A DNA stretch of 64,000 nt from Circinella minor (taxonomy: Eukaryota; Mucoromycota; Mucoromycetes; Mucorales; Lichtheimiaceae): NCBI GenBank assembly GCA_016758965.1, contig JAEPRB010000132.1, positions 42,557-106,556 on the forward strand. The letters run 5' to 3'. Of this stretch, positions 1 to 11,841 are shown one piece after another. Below the pieces are notes generated by a model. It had not been told where the DNA came from and searched no databases. It saw only the letters and a list, made by a program, of their open reading frames with translations. A program made the translations under genes and the position numbers. Positions within the stretch are counted from its first letter, which is position 1, and each line of letters begins with the position of its first letter.

Positions 1-403
1 AATTTGTTAGGATGCAACAATGGAATTTGGTGGATCAGTATATCTTTATGTAAATAATAAAAAAAAAAAAAAAAAGAGAAAAAGGAAGAACAATAGTTTT
101 AACTAAAATTCTATTTTGATTAGGTACATAATAGTATTGTTTATTGTAAGTTGAAGCCCGACCCCCCCCCCTTTTTTTTTTTGATCTAAAGAAAAAAAAA
201 AAATACTAAAGAAATGAATCATAGTAAATAATAGACCTATTAAACCTAAAAGTTCAGTCATGTTATTTTCTGGTTGTATGTTTTATTTTGCTCATTCAGA
301 AGTTCGTAAGTTATATATTTTTCAACGTATAGCGCAAAAATAAATAAATAAATAAATAATATTAATTACTTAATGAAAAAATATAGAATTTTATTATACT
401 TCA
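1..403. other. Left-edge intergenic sequence
   Basis: AT-rich sequence with long A and T runs and a C-run followed by a T-run near 161-182. No gene can be supported. It probably holds the promoter of the kinase gene that starts at 404. A short open frame ending near base 52 could be the last codons of a gene lying to the left, but it is too short to judge. Confidence 0.5.
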
Positions 404-2470
404 ATGACAGCTGCTACATATCCATTTCAAAAATCATTACTTGAAGAACCTATGGATCATATACAATTTCTCAAGGTAAAATAATATGTAATAATAATAA
501 TATTAAAGAAAGAATGAGTAAGGTTAATATCTTCTTTTCCCCCTCCCCCAACTGGATAATAGAAATGTAATCCACCTATCAAATTAGATAATAATTATGT
601 AAATGATTTAAAATGGAATGTTGTAAGACTTCCAGATATAATTGGACATGGAAAAACATCTATTGTCTATTTATCAGTTCCATATGCTGTTCCTCAAGGT
701 ATACCTATATTTCAATTTGCTTGTAAAGTCATAACCATTCAACCTATTGCAGAAAGTCATGGATTAGCTTTTATGAAATCACCCAATCGATCATTTAAAG
801 TTCGATTTGATATAGAAGTAGAAATATTAAAAGCTGCTAGACATGTAAGTAAAGAGAAAAAAAAAGATACGTAAAAAATAATTTTACTAATAAGTATTAT
901 TATTTATAGCCATGTATACCCTATTTTGTTGGTCAATATGTAGTCGATGAAATGAATGGTTGTAATAGATATTTACATCTTTTTACTCCACTGTATGTAT
1001 TATTACTTATTTTATTAATTCTATCCATGATATATATATTAATTAACTTTTATATTTTTCAAGTGCATGTGGTGGTACTTTACAAACATTAATTGATAAA
1101 AAGATAAAATATCCAGCTTCAGATAATTTAAGTAAAGAAAAAATTCGATTCATCTTTTATCAATTATTACATGGTGTTCATGTAAGTTTATATATATATA
1201 TATATAATAATAATAACATTGACTTTGAAATATATATACTAACATTATTATTCAGCATTTACATAGATTATATACTAATTCAGCTAAAAAATTATATATT
1301 CATGGAGGTAAAAAAAAAAAAAAAAATAATGAAGAATTTATAATGATAGACGCGAGAATATATATTTTAAATATTCATTTTATGCTCTTTTTTTTACAGA
1401 TATAAAGGTAAAAAAAAAAATAGAAAGGATTAATTAAATATACTACTAAATAATTAATTAATTAATTATATTATTATTATTATAATAGCCAGAAAATATA
1501 CTTGTAATGAATGATACGGATAGACCTTATATAGTTATATCTGATTTTGGACATGCTATTAGTATAAAAATTGAAAACAAATTAAATCTTAATCAAAAGA
1601 TTTATCCTCAATTCTTTAAAAATGAAGGAACACTTGCGTAAGAAACTAAATAATGATTTTTCATTTATACAACAACAACAACAATAACTGATTTGTATTT
1701 GTATTTCTATTAGTTATTTTTCTCCAGAAAGATGTGATCCACATCATGAATGGACAATCGGTGATCATTTATATGTTGATATTTGGGCATTAGGTGTTAC
1801 TTTATATCAATTAATTACTTTGGAACATCCTTTTGTTCCTATGAATAATGATACATTGGATGAAGGTGATGAAAGTCATCAAATTATTCAAAATATTCAA
1901 AATATAAAATTAAGATTTAATCAACCTTGTTGGAGAAAAGAATATGATATAACACGTAAGTACTTTATATATATATATATGTGTGTCTCATAGTATACTA
2001 ATAATAATATGTTAATAGATATTAATTTTATAAAATCAATTTTAAACAAGACACATCGACCTTCTATTCCACAATTATTATTTCATTCATTTATGGTAAA
2101 ATCAAAAAATGATATAAATATTACACGTATGCAACGTAGATGGGAGGATTATAGTGTGGATGAAGCATTTTATACCAACAACACCAACAAATTACAAGAA
2201 ATATATAATGATGATGTTGATATGAATTTAATTTCTGATGAAACTTTTGAAAAAATTCAAACGGCTTTCGAAAATAATACAGCTATCAAATTTACACTAC
2301 CTGATAATATTTTACGACGATCTTATTACGAACATGATTACAATAGTATTAGCGAAATAATTGAAAGACCAGAATCTAAAAGTGTTCGACCTTTAGAATT
2401 TTTAGATGGTTTAACACTTGATCCAGATGAACAAATTTTACTTGAAAAAGCTTCTATAATGAAAGAATGA
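404..2470 (+). CDS. Divergent serine/threonine-type protein kinase
   Basis: Nine exons join in frame: 404-475, 563-844, 910-992, 1064-1181, 1256-1307, 1400-1407, 1489-1637, 1714-1955 and 2019-2470, giving 485 residues. Seen: a glycine loop IIGHGKTSIVY near residues 50-60, an FACK lysine at 79, a catalytic loop HGDIKPEN at 201-208 (with HGD in place of HRD), a DFG motif at 224-226, a YFSPER motif in place of APE, and an IWALGVTLYQL helix. These catalytic residues are those of an active kinase, so it is probably functional. The fold is clear but I do not recognise the subfamily. The C-terminal 150 residues are hydrophilic and acidic. Exon 6 is only 8 nt and encodes most of the catalytic Asp codon plus Ile-Lys. 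The substrate is unknown. Confidence 0.82.
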
Positions 2471-4485
2471 TGAATGTGGGATAATATCATCCCCCCCCTT
2501 TTTTTTTAACTCATTTTCAATCTATCTACAACAATCAAAAAATCATTCATCCCCATATATCCGATTATGAAGGCAATTCATTTGTATACATCAGCAGCAA
2601 TAACAACAACAATATTAATATGGGTTTACAACGAAATTGATAAATGAAAGACAAAAAAAAAAAAAGTGGGGGGTTGGTTGTAATCAACAATAATAGAATT
2701 TGTTATTTAAATTTTGATTTATTCAAAACAACTGTCGCAACAAAATAAAAAAAAATACCAAGGATATCATACCAAGAATATATATATATAAAAAAAAGTA
2801 GTCTTTCTTTTCTCGATGATAAGTTTATCCGAGAGTTAATTTTTCCACACACACACACACACACACACACCCCTAATTCACCCTTTTCCTTTACCTAATG
2901 ACGACTATTTTTACTCTTCCCCTCTTTTCAACCATAAAATTTATCTTTCTCCTCTCCCCCCTTCTTTGCTGATCGATCCTATTATTAAAAAAAAATATAG
3001 TGAAATGACTAAAATGTTTACTCAACAGTGAAGATCATGTGAAAAGTTTCACATGTTCTACGTACTGTACGTATCTAGTATTGAAAAAAAAAAAAAGAAA
3101 AAATATAGTTCTACATTTAAAGAAAACCTGAATAATATTCACTTGATCTTGTAACTTTTTTCTTGTGATCTTTTAATACCCTATTACTGAGCAGTGTATT
3201 ACTCTTTTGTTATATATCGTTTACAGATTTATACACTATATTTCAATGAATTTTCCATGGGAACAAACAATGTAATTTAGAGTGAGGTCTAACCTATAAG
3301 TCTATAGATTTTAAAGGTGGTCTTAATAATCAGAACAACAGATAAAAAATAGTTAACATCAACTGTATAAAATAGAAATAGGGGAAGAAGAATTTGATTA
3401 CATCCCGCTCCACCCCTTGAACAAAAAAAAAAAAAAAAAAAAAATTAGACTTTCAATCTTCTTACTTAAAAATATCTTAAAACACCACTATTATCATACT
3501 TAATTCATGTCTGTACGAATAAGTTTTATATTACTGCTTTGGGGTTGTTGGAAGTTTATTCTAGTTTTGGGCTTTTTTAAATTATTATATTTATATGAAT
3601 CTGGTTTAGTAATCATTTTATTTTTTATATGAAACCAAATTAATGGTTCATGTACATAAATTTATTACAATTAGGTTTCTATTTTTTTTAATAATATCAT
3701 TATTTCCTGATGGACTACAAACATACTGTATTTATCGAAAGAAAAAAGCTGTTGATTAATAATAAAAACACATTTCATGGTGATAAAATCATATAGTAAC
3801 GGTATTTATCTTAGCAACACCTATTTTTGTTTCCATGGAATCTGTTTTAAAGAAAAAGAATTATTGTTACTGAATCAAGGCTTTCTTAATACATCTTTTT
3901 TTTTTAATTAATAATATATTCACATGGGAAAAACAAAACAAAAGAGAATTGTTGTTATCAAAGATGATAATTTATAAAAAAAAAAAAAAATGTTTTTCTA
4001 TGTTAAAATTGACAAAATGTCAATGAAAGGGGAATACATATAAAAGATAATATATATATATATATATATATATATTGTGCATGACATAATATATACCTAT
4101 AGGCCTGAGCGTAAAAACAGTATTTTCTAGATTTTCCGCTTTTTATTATTAACCACCCAATCGAACCAATTATTATAATAAATATTTATTTCTTGTGTGA
4201 CTAAAAAGAAAGACGAAGAATAAGCCCATTTAGTTAAAATAATTTTATTCACAGAAAATCACTTGTTTCTTATTATTATTGGCTTGGGGGGGTTATTGTT
4301 TAATTATTTTATGTTTTTTTTTTGCGTCTGGAACGGTCGTATAAAAATTTCGGAGAACGTGTAACACAAAAATATGCTCTCTTTTTGTCTATAAATAGGT
4401 TATAAGCTTAACCCTTTTTTTTTTTTTTTTTTTTACTTCTTTTTATTCTAAATCCATGATCATCACTTAATATGGAACTTAGAGC

Positions 4486-4520
<35 letters not shown>

Positions 4521-5095
4521 ATTGCTTATTTTTTTTGTGTGATGCTTGGCATATTTATAATAATAAAGGAATATTTAACATGATATGAATACAGAGTTCT
4601 TCTTGACCATGAATAACCCTACTTATGCATCTTTTTTTTTTTTTTTGGTCATAGAAAAAGGAAAAAAAAAAGATTCTATTATATAGTTATAGTAAAGAAT
4701 TATAGATAATTTGGGCTTTGGTTTTTCTGTACGACTTTCACCAGCCTCCTACCATTATTTAGTGTACAAAATCTGTTAAAAAATGAGTTAGATAACTTCA
4801 CTTCTCTCTCACACACTTTTTTACATAGCCCCGACCCCTTTTTTTTTTTTTTATCTTCTCCACCCTCACCCCCCCCCTCTCTCTCTCTCTCTCTCACTTT
4901 TCTTTTTTTTTTCTCTCCTTCTCTCTTTATTCCACGCGAAAAAAGGTTCAATAAACTCGTCCCTTTTTTTTTTCACTTCTTCCTTTCTTGTCACTTATAT
5001 ATTAAAGGCTCTTTTTGAGCCACATAAGAAAAAATAATAATAATAAATAACTTTTGGGGTCATTTTATTTATTTTTTGACCATTGTTAACAAATT
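2471..5095. other. Intergenic, no gene seen
   Basis: About 2.6 kb of AT-rich DNA with homopolymer runs, a (CA)n tract near 2845-2870, (TA)n tracts near 4048-4075 and 4490-4516, and a (CT)n tract near 4875-4895. The right part, with T-rich and CT-rich stretches, probably includes the promoter and 5' UTR of the flippase gene. An open frame on the minus strand at 4700-4951 is low-complexity and is not called. Confidence 0.55.
2845..2870. repeat. (CA)n microsatellite
   Basis: Uninterrupted CA dinucleotide repeat of about 12 units in intergenic DNA. Confidence 0.9.
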
Positions 5096-8000
5096 ATGTC
5101 AAATTGGAACCAACCAACAACCGAAAATAATAACGTAGATCTACATACAATGAGAAATCCCAGACATGGTAAACTTATAATGATAAACAACAACAACAAC
5201 CCTTTTATTTATTTATTTTTTGCTCCTTTATATACTTATATTTATACTTTACTGATCCGATTTTTTTTTTGATATACTGATATTATATTTATATATATAT
5301 ATATATATAAAGGGGATGGATATGATGAGGATGAACTACAACTTTTATCACACCCACCTTCCATACGACGACCTTCAATCATGCCACACTATTCTTTTTC
5401 ATCTTATGACGGTCCACAACAACCACACATGTATGATAATGAATCCACTGAAATGTTAGCCAAACCCTATACCGATAAAGAAAGTCGTGGTGTAGGTCCT
5501 GGGGATACGAGTTATTTACCTACACATCGATCCAGTCTCAAACGAAAAGTATCTAAAAAAGGACGACGACGAAAAAGTTTTCGTATGCCAGATTTAAGAT
5601 TTTGGCAAAGAAAAAATACAGGAGATCTATCCCCTCGAACCATTTATGTGAATGAACCAGAACGAAATCAACAACAAAAATTTATTGGCAATCGTGTATC
5701 AACAGCTAAATATAATATTATTACATTTTTACCCATTTTTCTTTATGTTGAATTTAGTAAAGCTGCCAATATTTTCTTTTTATTTATTTCTTGTATTCAG
5801 GTAAAAAAAAAAAAAAAATGATGATTTTTTCTTTATAATTATTGAGAGGAGGGGGTTTTAACCATTGAAGAAGTGAGAGAGGTTTTTAAATTTTTTTTGG
5901 TCCCTTTTTTTTTTTTCATTCATTTATTAGCAAATCCCCGACGTATCACCTACTTCACGATATACCACACTTGTACCGCTTGTTATTGTTTTATTTATTA
6001 CAGCTGTTAAAGAAATAATTGAAGATTATGTAAAATAAGTTTTAATTATATAAAGTGACAAGTTTCACAACAACAACAACAACAACAAAAAATTTTTGAT
6101 AATATACTAAAAATAAGAAATTACTTTTTTTTTTTTTTTCTTTGGTTTTATTTTTATTTAGGGTGTTCATAAATCAGATAGTGAATTAAATGCTCGTAAT
6201 TGTAAAGTTTTGGAAGGATCCCAATTTGTAGAAAAACGATGGAGAGATATTAAAGTAGGCGATATATGTCGAATTGAAAGTACAGAATTTTTCCCAGCAG
6301 ATTTAATTATTTTAAGTAGTTCAGAACCAGAAGGTTTATGTTATATTGAAACCAGTAATTTGGATGGGTAAAAAAAAAAAATAAACAGAAAAAAAAAAAA
6401 CAAAATTTGGGCTAGTTTCATTCCGGGTTTCTAACTTTTTTTTTTTTTTTTTAGTGAAGTAAATTTAAAAATTAAACAAGCATTACCTGAAACTGCCAAA
6501 TTTATTACACCGGCCGAAGTGTCTCAGATACAAGGTTATATTACATCCGAACAACCGAATAATAGATTATATAATTATGATGGTACATTAACATTACAAA
6601 ATGGTGGAAAAGTTCAAGATTATCCTTTGGATCCAAATAAATTACTTTTACGTGGTGCACAATTACGAAATACAAGCTGGGTTTATGCTATTGTTGTATT
6701 TAGTGGTCATGAAACTAAACTCATGCTTAACTCAAGGTAAAAAAAAAAAAAATCAATTACTTTTATTTTTGGGATTTCAAGGGAAAATATGGGGGTTGGG
6801 GGTTGGGGGGAAAAGGGAAAGAAAACAAATTGGGTTTATTGAATGATTAAAAATGATGTGGGATGATATATCTTATTTATTTTCTTTTTTTTTTTTCTAG
6901 TAAAAAACCTACTAAAGCTTCCAATGTAACACATATCACAAATCGTAATATTTGGTATTTGTTTACCATGTTGGTTGTTATGAGTGTCATGTGTTCAATA
7001 GGATATCTTGTACTATCGGTAAAAAAAAAATTAGAAATTACTTTATAAAGAAACATGTATAATATACATATATTTTTGAATACTAAAAAAAAAAAATATT
7101 ATATTATATTTAAAACAATGGGGGGTATGGGGTATATATATAGATGCGAAATTTTGATCAACTTGGCTATCTTGCACTTTCAGCAGCTGAACGTGGACGC
7201 GAATTTGGTTTCAATATATTGACATTTATGATTTTATTTAATAGTTTTATTCCAATTAGGTAAAGTAAAAAAAAAAAAAGAGAGAGAGAGAGAAAAAAAA
7301 TTATATATGTATAACTGATTTTTTATTTTTTTTAAAAAAAAGTTTGATGGTTACTATGGAAATTGTAAAAGTCGTTCAGGCAACACTTATTGGAAGTGAT
7401 TTGGATATTTATTATGATAAAACAGATATGCCATCCATAGCACGAAGTAGTGGTCTAATTGAAGAATTAGGTCAAGTGGAATATGTATTTTCTGACAAGA
7501 CAGGTACATTAACTTGTAATCAAATGGAATTCCGTGAATGCTCCATTGCTGGATTATCTTATGCGACCAAAGCCGATCCTGATCGACAACCAAAGTCCGA
7601 CAATGACAGTAGTGGACAATATTCATTCCGACAAATGGAAACCCATCTTACTACTTCTATGCACGCTAATGTGATCCATGAATTTCTATCTTCATTAATG
7701 ACATGTCATACTGTCATTCCAGAAACAAAAGAAGAAACAGGTGAAATTATATATCAAGCTTCTTCTCCAGATGAAGGGGCACTTGTTCAAGGTGCGCGTG
7801 AAGTCTTTGGATATAATTTTTATGCACGACGACCTCATTCTATCAACTGTAAAGTGAAAGATCAAGATTGCGAATATCAAATTTTAAATGTCTGTGAATT
7901 TAATTCGACACGAAAACGTATGTCTGTTATTATTCGGGAACCTAATGGGAAAGTCAAACTTTATTGTAAAGGAGCAGATTCAGTAATTTTGGAACGTCTT

Positions 8001-10135
8001 GGAAAAAACAATACATTTGTCGATGCAACATTACATCATCTTGAAGAGTTTGCATCCGAAGGTCTTCGTACACTGTGTTATGCTATGCGTGAAATTCCAG
8101 AAGAAGAATATGTACGATGGTCACAAATTTATGATAAAGCAGCAACGACATTGACAAATCGTGCAGAAGAATTGGATAAAGCGGCAGAAGTGATTGAAAA
8201 AGATATGTTTTTACTTGGTGCTACTGCTATTGAAGATAAATTACAGGATGGTGTACCTGATACCATTCATACATTACAAGAAGCGAATATTAAAGTGTGG
8301 GTACTTACAGGGGATCGACAAGAAACTGCTATTAATATTGGTTATAGTTGTAAACTTTTGACGGAAGAGATGGATTTAATTATATGTAATGTGGAAAGTC
8401 ATGAAGAAACAAGAGACTTTTTGGAAAAGAAACTTGCAGAAGCACAAGTACATGAATCTTCTACGGGTGGTCATGAAGTAAGTTCTTTTTTTTAGCTTCA
8501 AAAAATTATAATAAATAATGGTATCAACTCATTAACACACATTTACAAAAAAAAAAAACATATTATGATTATAAATTTGTTTAGCCTCTTGCACTTGTTA
8601 TTGAAGGAAAATCATTAACTTTTGCACTTGAAAAAGATTTGGAAAAAATATTTTATCAATTAGCTATTAAATGCAAAGCCGTTATATGTTGTCGAGTATC
8701 CCCATTACAAAAAGCGCTTGTAGTTAAACTTGTGAAAAAGTTTTCAAAATCTATTTTACTTGCCATTGGTGACGGTGCTAATGATGTTTCTATGATTCAA
8801 GCAGCTCATGTGGGTGTAGGTATTAGTGGTGTCGAAGGTTTACAAGCTGCTCGAAGTGCCGATTTTAGTATTGCTCAATTTCGTTTCTTACGCAAGTTAT
8901 TACTTGTTCATGGTTCTTGGGCTTATCAACGTCTTAGTAAAATGATTTTCTTTTACTTTTATAAAAACGTTGCTCTTTATCTTACACAATTCTGGGTACG
9001 TTTTTTTTTATTTATTTATTTCCCCTTTTAAACTAGCATTTCGTGTGAACTAAATTATTAACGTTTTTTTTTTTTTTTTTTTAGTATACGATATTTAATG
9101 GATTCTCTGGTCAGACACTTTATGAATCCTGGACAATGTCTTGTTTTAATGTTATTTTTACTATTCTTCCACCCATGGTTATTGGTATTTTTGATCAATT
9201 TGCTGCTGCACGATTATTAGATAAATATCCACAAATGTATATGCTTGGTCAAAATAATGAATTTTTTAATCAAAAACGATTTTGGGGCTGGATCTTAAAT
9301 GCTGTATATCATTCTTCTGTAAGTTATATATATATATACATATAAAAGAATTATAAGATATAAAAACTAACCAAAGGGGAATTAATATTTTAGCTTTTGT
9401 ATTTTATTGGAATGGCGGCATTTATGAATGATGCTGACTTTGTAAATGGATGGACTGGAGGACATTGGTGGGCTGGTACTGCTATTTTTACAGCAACTCT
9501 TGCAACCATCTTATATAAGGGTGCACTTATTACAGAGTAAGTTTTATTATTTAAAATAGATCATGTAAACTGTAAAATTAAACTAAATTATTATTATTTT
9601 TAAGTATGTGGACAAAATATGCAGTTATTGCATTTGTAGGATCATTTTTGATTTGGTTTATCTTTTTACCATTTGTTGCCTATGTAGGACCCATGCTTCC
9701 ATGGGGTATTTTCCTTGAATATGTTGGTATTATTCCTGCATTATATGGTAACCTCAATTATTGGTTATTTGTCATTTTAGTTCCATTTATTTGTATTCTT
9801 CGTGATTATTTGTGGAAATAGTAAGTTATTATTATTTATTTATTTATTTATTTTTTTGGATTAAAAAATCTATCTTGTTTTATTAAATATCTTATTACAT
9901 TTAAAGCTATAAGCGCATGTATAGAACACGAAGTTATCATTATATACAAGAAATTCAAAAACTTAATTTACCTGATTATCGACCTCGTATGGATCGATTC
10001 AGACAAGCAGTCAATAAAGTTCGAAAAATTCAACGATTAAAACAATCACGAGGGTATGCATTCTCTCAAAGTGATACAGATCAAGGTAAAATCATTAGAA
10101 TGTACGATACAACACAACAAAAACCTACAGGTTAA
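5096..10135 (+). CDS. drs2: P4-type ATPase, Drs2-like phospholipid flippase
   Basis: Thirteen exons join in frame: 5096-5168, 5313-5800, 5931-6029, 6162-6367, 6455-6736, 6901-7018, 7144-7259, 7343-8477, 8585-8995, 9085-9318, 9394-9536, 9605-9820 and 9907-10135, giving 1,249 residues. Seen: N-terminal STAKYN and FLP block, PIS in TM4 (459-461), phosphorylation motif DKTGTLT (Asp512), KGAD in the nucleotide domain, [16 protein letters not shown], and a C-terminal RGYAFSQ followed by IIRMYDTT, the conserved autoregulatory tail of Drs2/ATP8A proteins. Known for the family: moves phosphatidylserine and phosphatidylethanolamine to the cytosolic leaflet of Golgi and endosome membranes with a Cdc50 subunit. 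Odd: the actuator motif reads DGEVNLK where the family has DGETNLK. The tail makes Drs2 a better fit than Dnf or Neo1. Confidence 0.95.
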
Positions 10136-11841
10136 AATAAAAAATAAAAAACGAAGCTATCTTTCACCCATCCCCTGTCCTCCCCTTTTTTTTTTTTTTT
10201 TTTTACAATCGTCTTCTTTCTCTTTCATCATTTATTCATCCTCTTCCTTCTTCTACCTTTTTTTTTATCGTTTTTGTGTCCCTTATCTTCTTTTTTACGT
10301 TATTATACTTTTTCATTCATCTATCATTTCATATATATATATTTATATTTATATTTATATTTATATATAAACAATTCTCTGACGATTTTTTTTCCCTTCA
10401 TATCCCTATTCAATTTTTTTTTTTTGTCTTTTGTAGTCAGAAAAAAAAAAGAACTGTATATTTTTTTTTCCATTATTCTCTCTCTCTCTCTCTCTCTCCA
10501 CCCTACTATCAACACCAACAACCCTTTTTATATATTTTTCTTCTTCTTCTAAAAAAAAAAGTTGAAACAGAAGGGGTGGGGGAACCCCCTATTTTTATTG
10601 TAATGTACACGATGGAAATGATATTTCTTACGTATTGATGGTGTAAATTATATTACAGTGAGAATGTTACATTTAAACACAAGCATTAATTGTGTAACTT
10701 TAAAATGAAGTTGAAAGATTTATTATCTATTCCTGATAAGGAATCATTTTACTTTTTATTTCACAACTCTAATTTTTATATCGTATCATGGTTTGAATAT
10801 AATTACTATAAACTGTGAGTTACCAAGGCAACACAATAATTATTATTTTTGGTATCTAATATGATATTATGGATTTTGTTTATAGTTTTATAGATAATAA
10901 GACTTTACTGTCACTACGTATTTAGAATCTAGTATATTACTCTACTATTTTATTACATAATGTAAAATAAATACCTATATATCTATGATACTACTCTTAG
11001 TGCTTCTTCATGATTATTACACAAGAAACAATGTCTAATCTCAAATATAAACAGGTCTCACAATTTTACCATGTGACCCTATGAATCCTTTACTTTTGGA
11101 AGTTTTACAATAACACTTTATTTTATTTATTTTTCTTTCTGTACTACAACTGTATAAAAACTTATTTCACTTTTTTGAAATATTAACAAATTATTATATT
11201 GTAAAAAAAAAAAAGAGTATATTCATTATTTCTTATCATATTAAAAGGAATGATTCAATAATAAAGAGAGAATTCTTCATTTTTACCTGTTCCCTTAAAG
11301 AAAGTTAATTTGTTTTTTAATGCAAAAAGCGGAGAGAAAAAACCCAGCTGATTAATTTAATTGGTTGATCATCACTGTTACTCATCGATGAAAGAAACGT
11401 TTTTATATATTTTACTCTTATTTGGATAATGAGGGGGAGGATCTTTTAAGAAGCTTAAAATAAGTAAAGTGTTGGTTGCATGTATGTAAATAGCAAAAAA
11501 AGAAAAAAGAAATAGTCAGTATGTAATATATTCAGTTTTGGTTGTACAATGCAAAGACCTTTTTTTTTTTTTTCAAAAGCGCATGAAAGAATCAAAAACA
11601 GGAATTAAAGAGTATCATTGAATCATGGTTTCATATTTATTAGTCACAGGTTAACTTTTTTTTTTTTTTACGACGTTTTGGTAATCTACATTTGGGTAAC
11701 GCTGATCATCAGTTTGTCGGAGGGACAAGAGAACAATATTGAAGTTATTCCTTTTCCCCCTATTTTTTTTTTTTCAAACCAAAAAATATTCATTTTTTTT
11801 TTTTTACATTCTTTTCTTTCTATATTATACAAGTATTTTAA
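10136..11841. other. Intergenic; flippase 3' UTR and arrestin-gene promoter
   Basis: The first 500 bases are pyrimidine-rich with poly-T, (TC)n and TATA runs, probably the flippase 3' UTR. Open frames at 10056-10638 are low-complexity and cannot be supported. The rest is AT-rich with no gene. T-rich sequence just before 11842 fits a fungal 5' UTR. Confidence 0.55.

Noticed and set aside
1..60. Short open frame that might be the C-terminus of an upstream gene
   Set aside because: Too short and no domain; cannot be distinguished from chance.
4700..4951. Minus-strand open frame rich in Lys, Glu and Arg
   Set aside because: It is the translation of CT- and T-rich simple sequence in a probable promoter/5' UTR.
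10056..10638. Several overlapping open frames after the flippase
   Set aside because: All are Phe/Tyr/Ser-rich translations of poly-T and (TC)n tracts in the 3' UTR.
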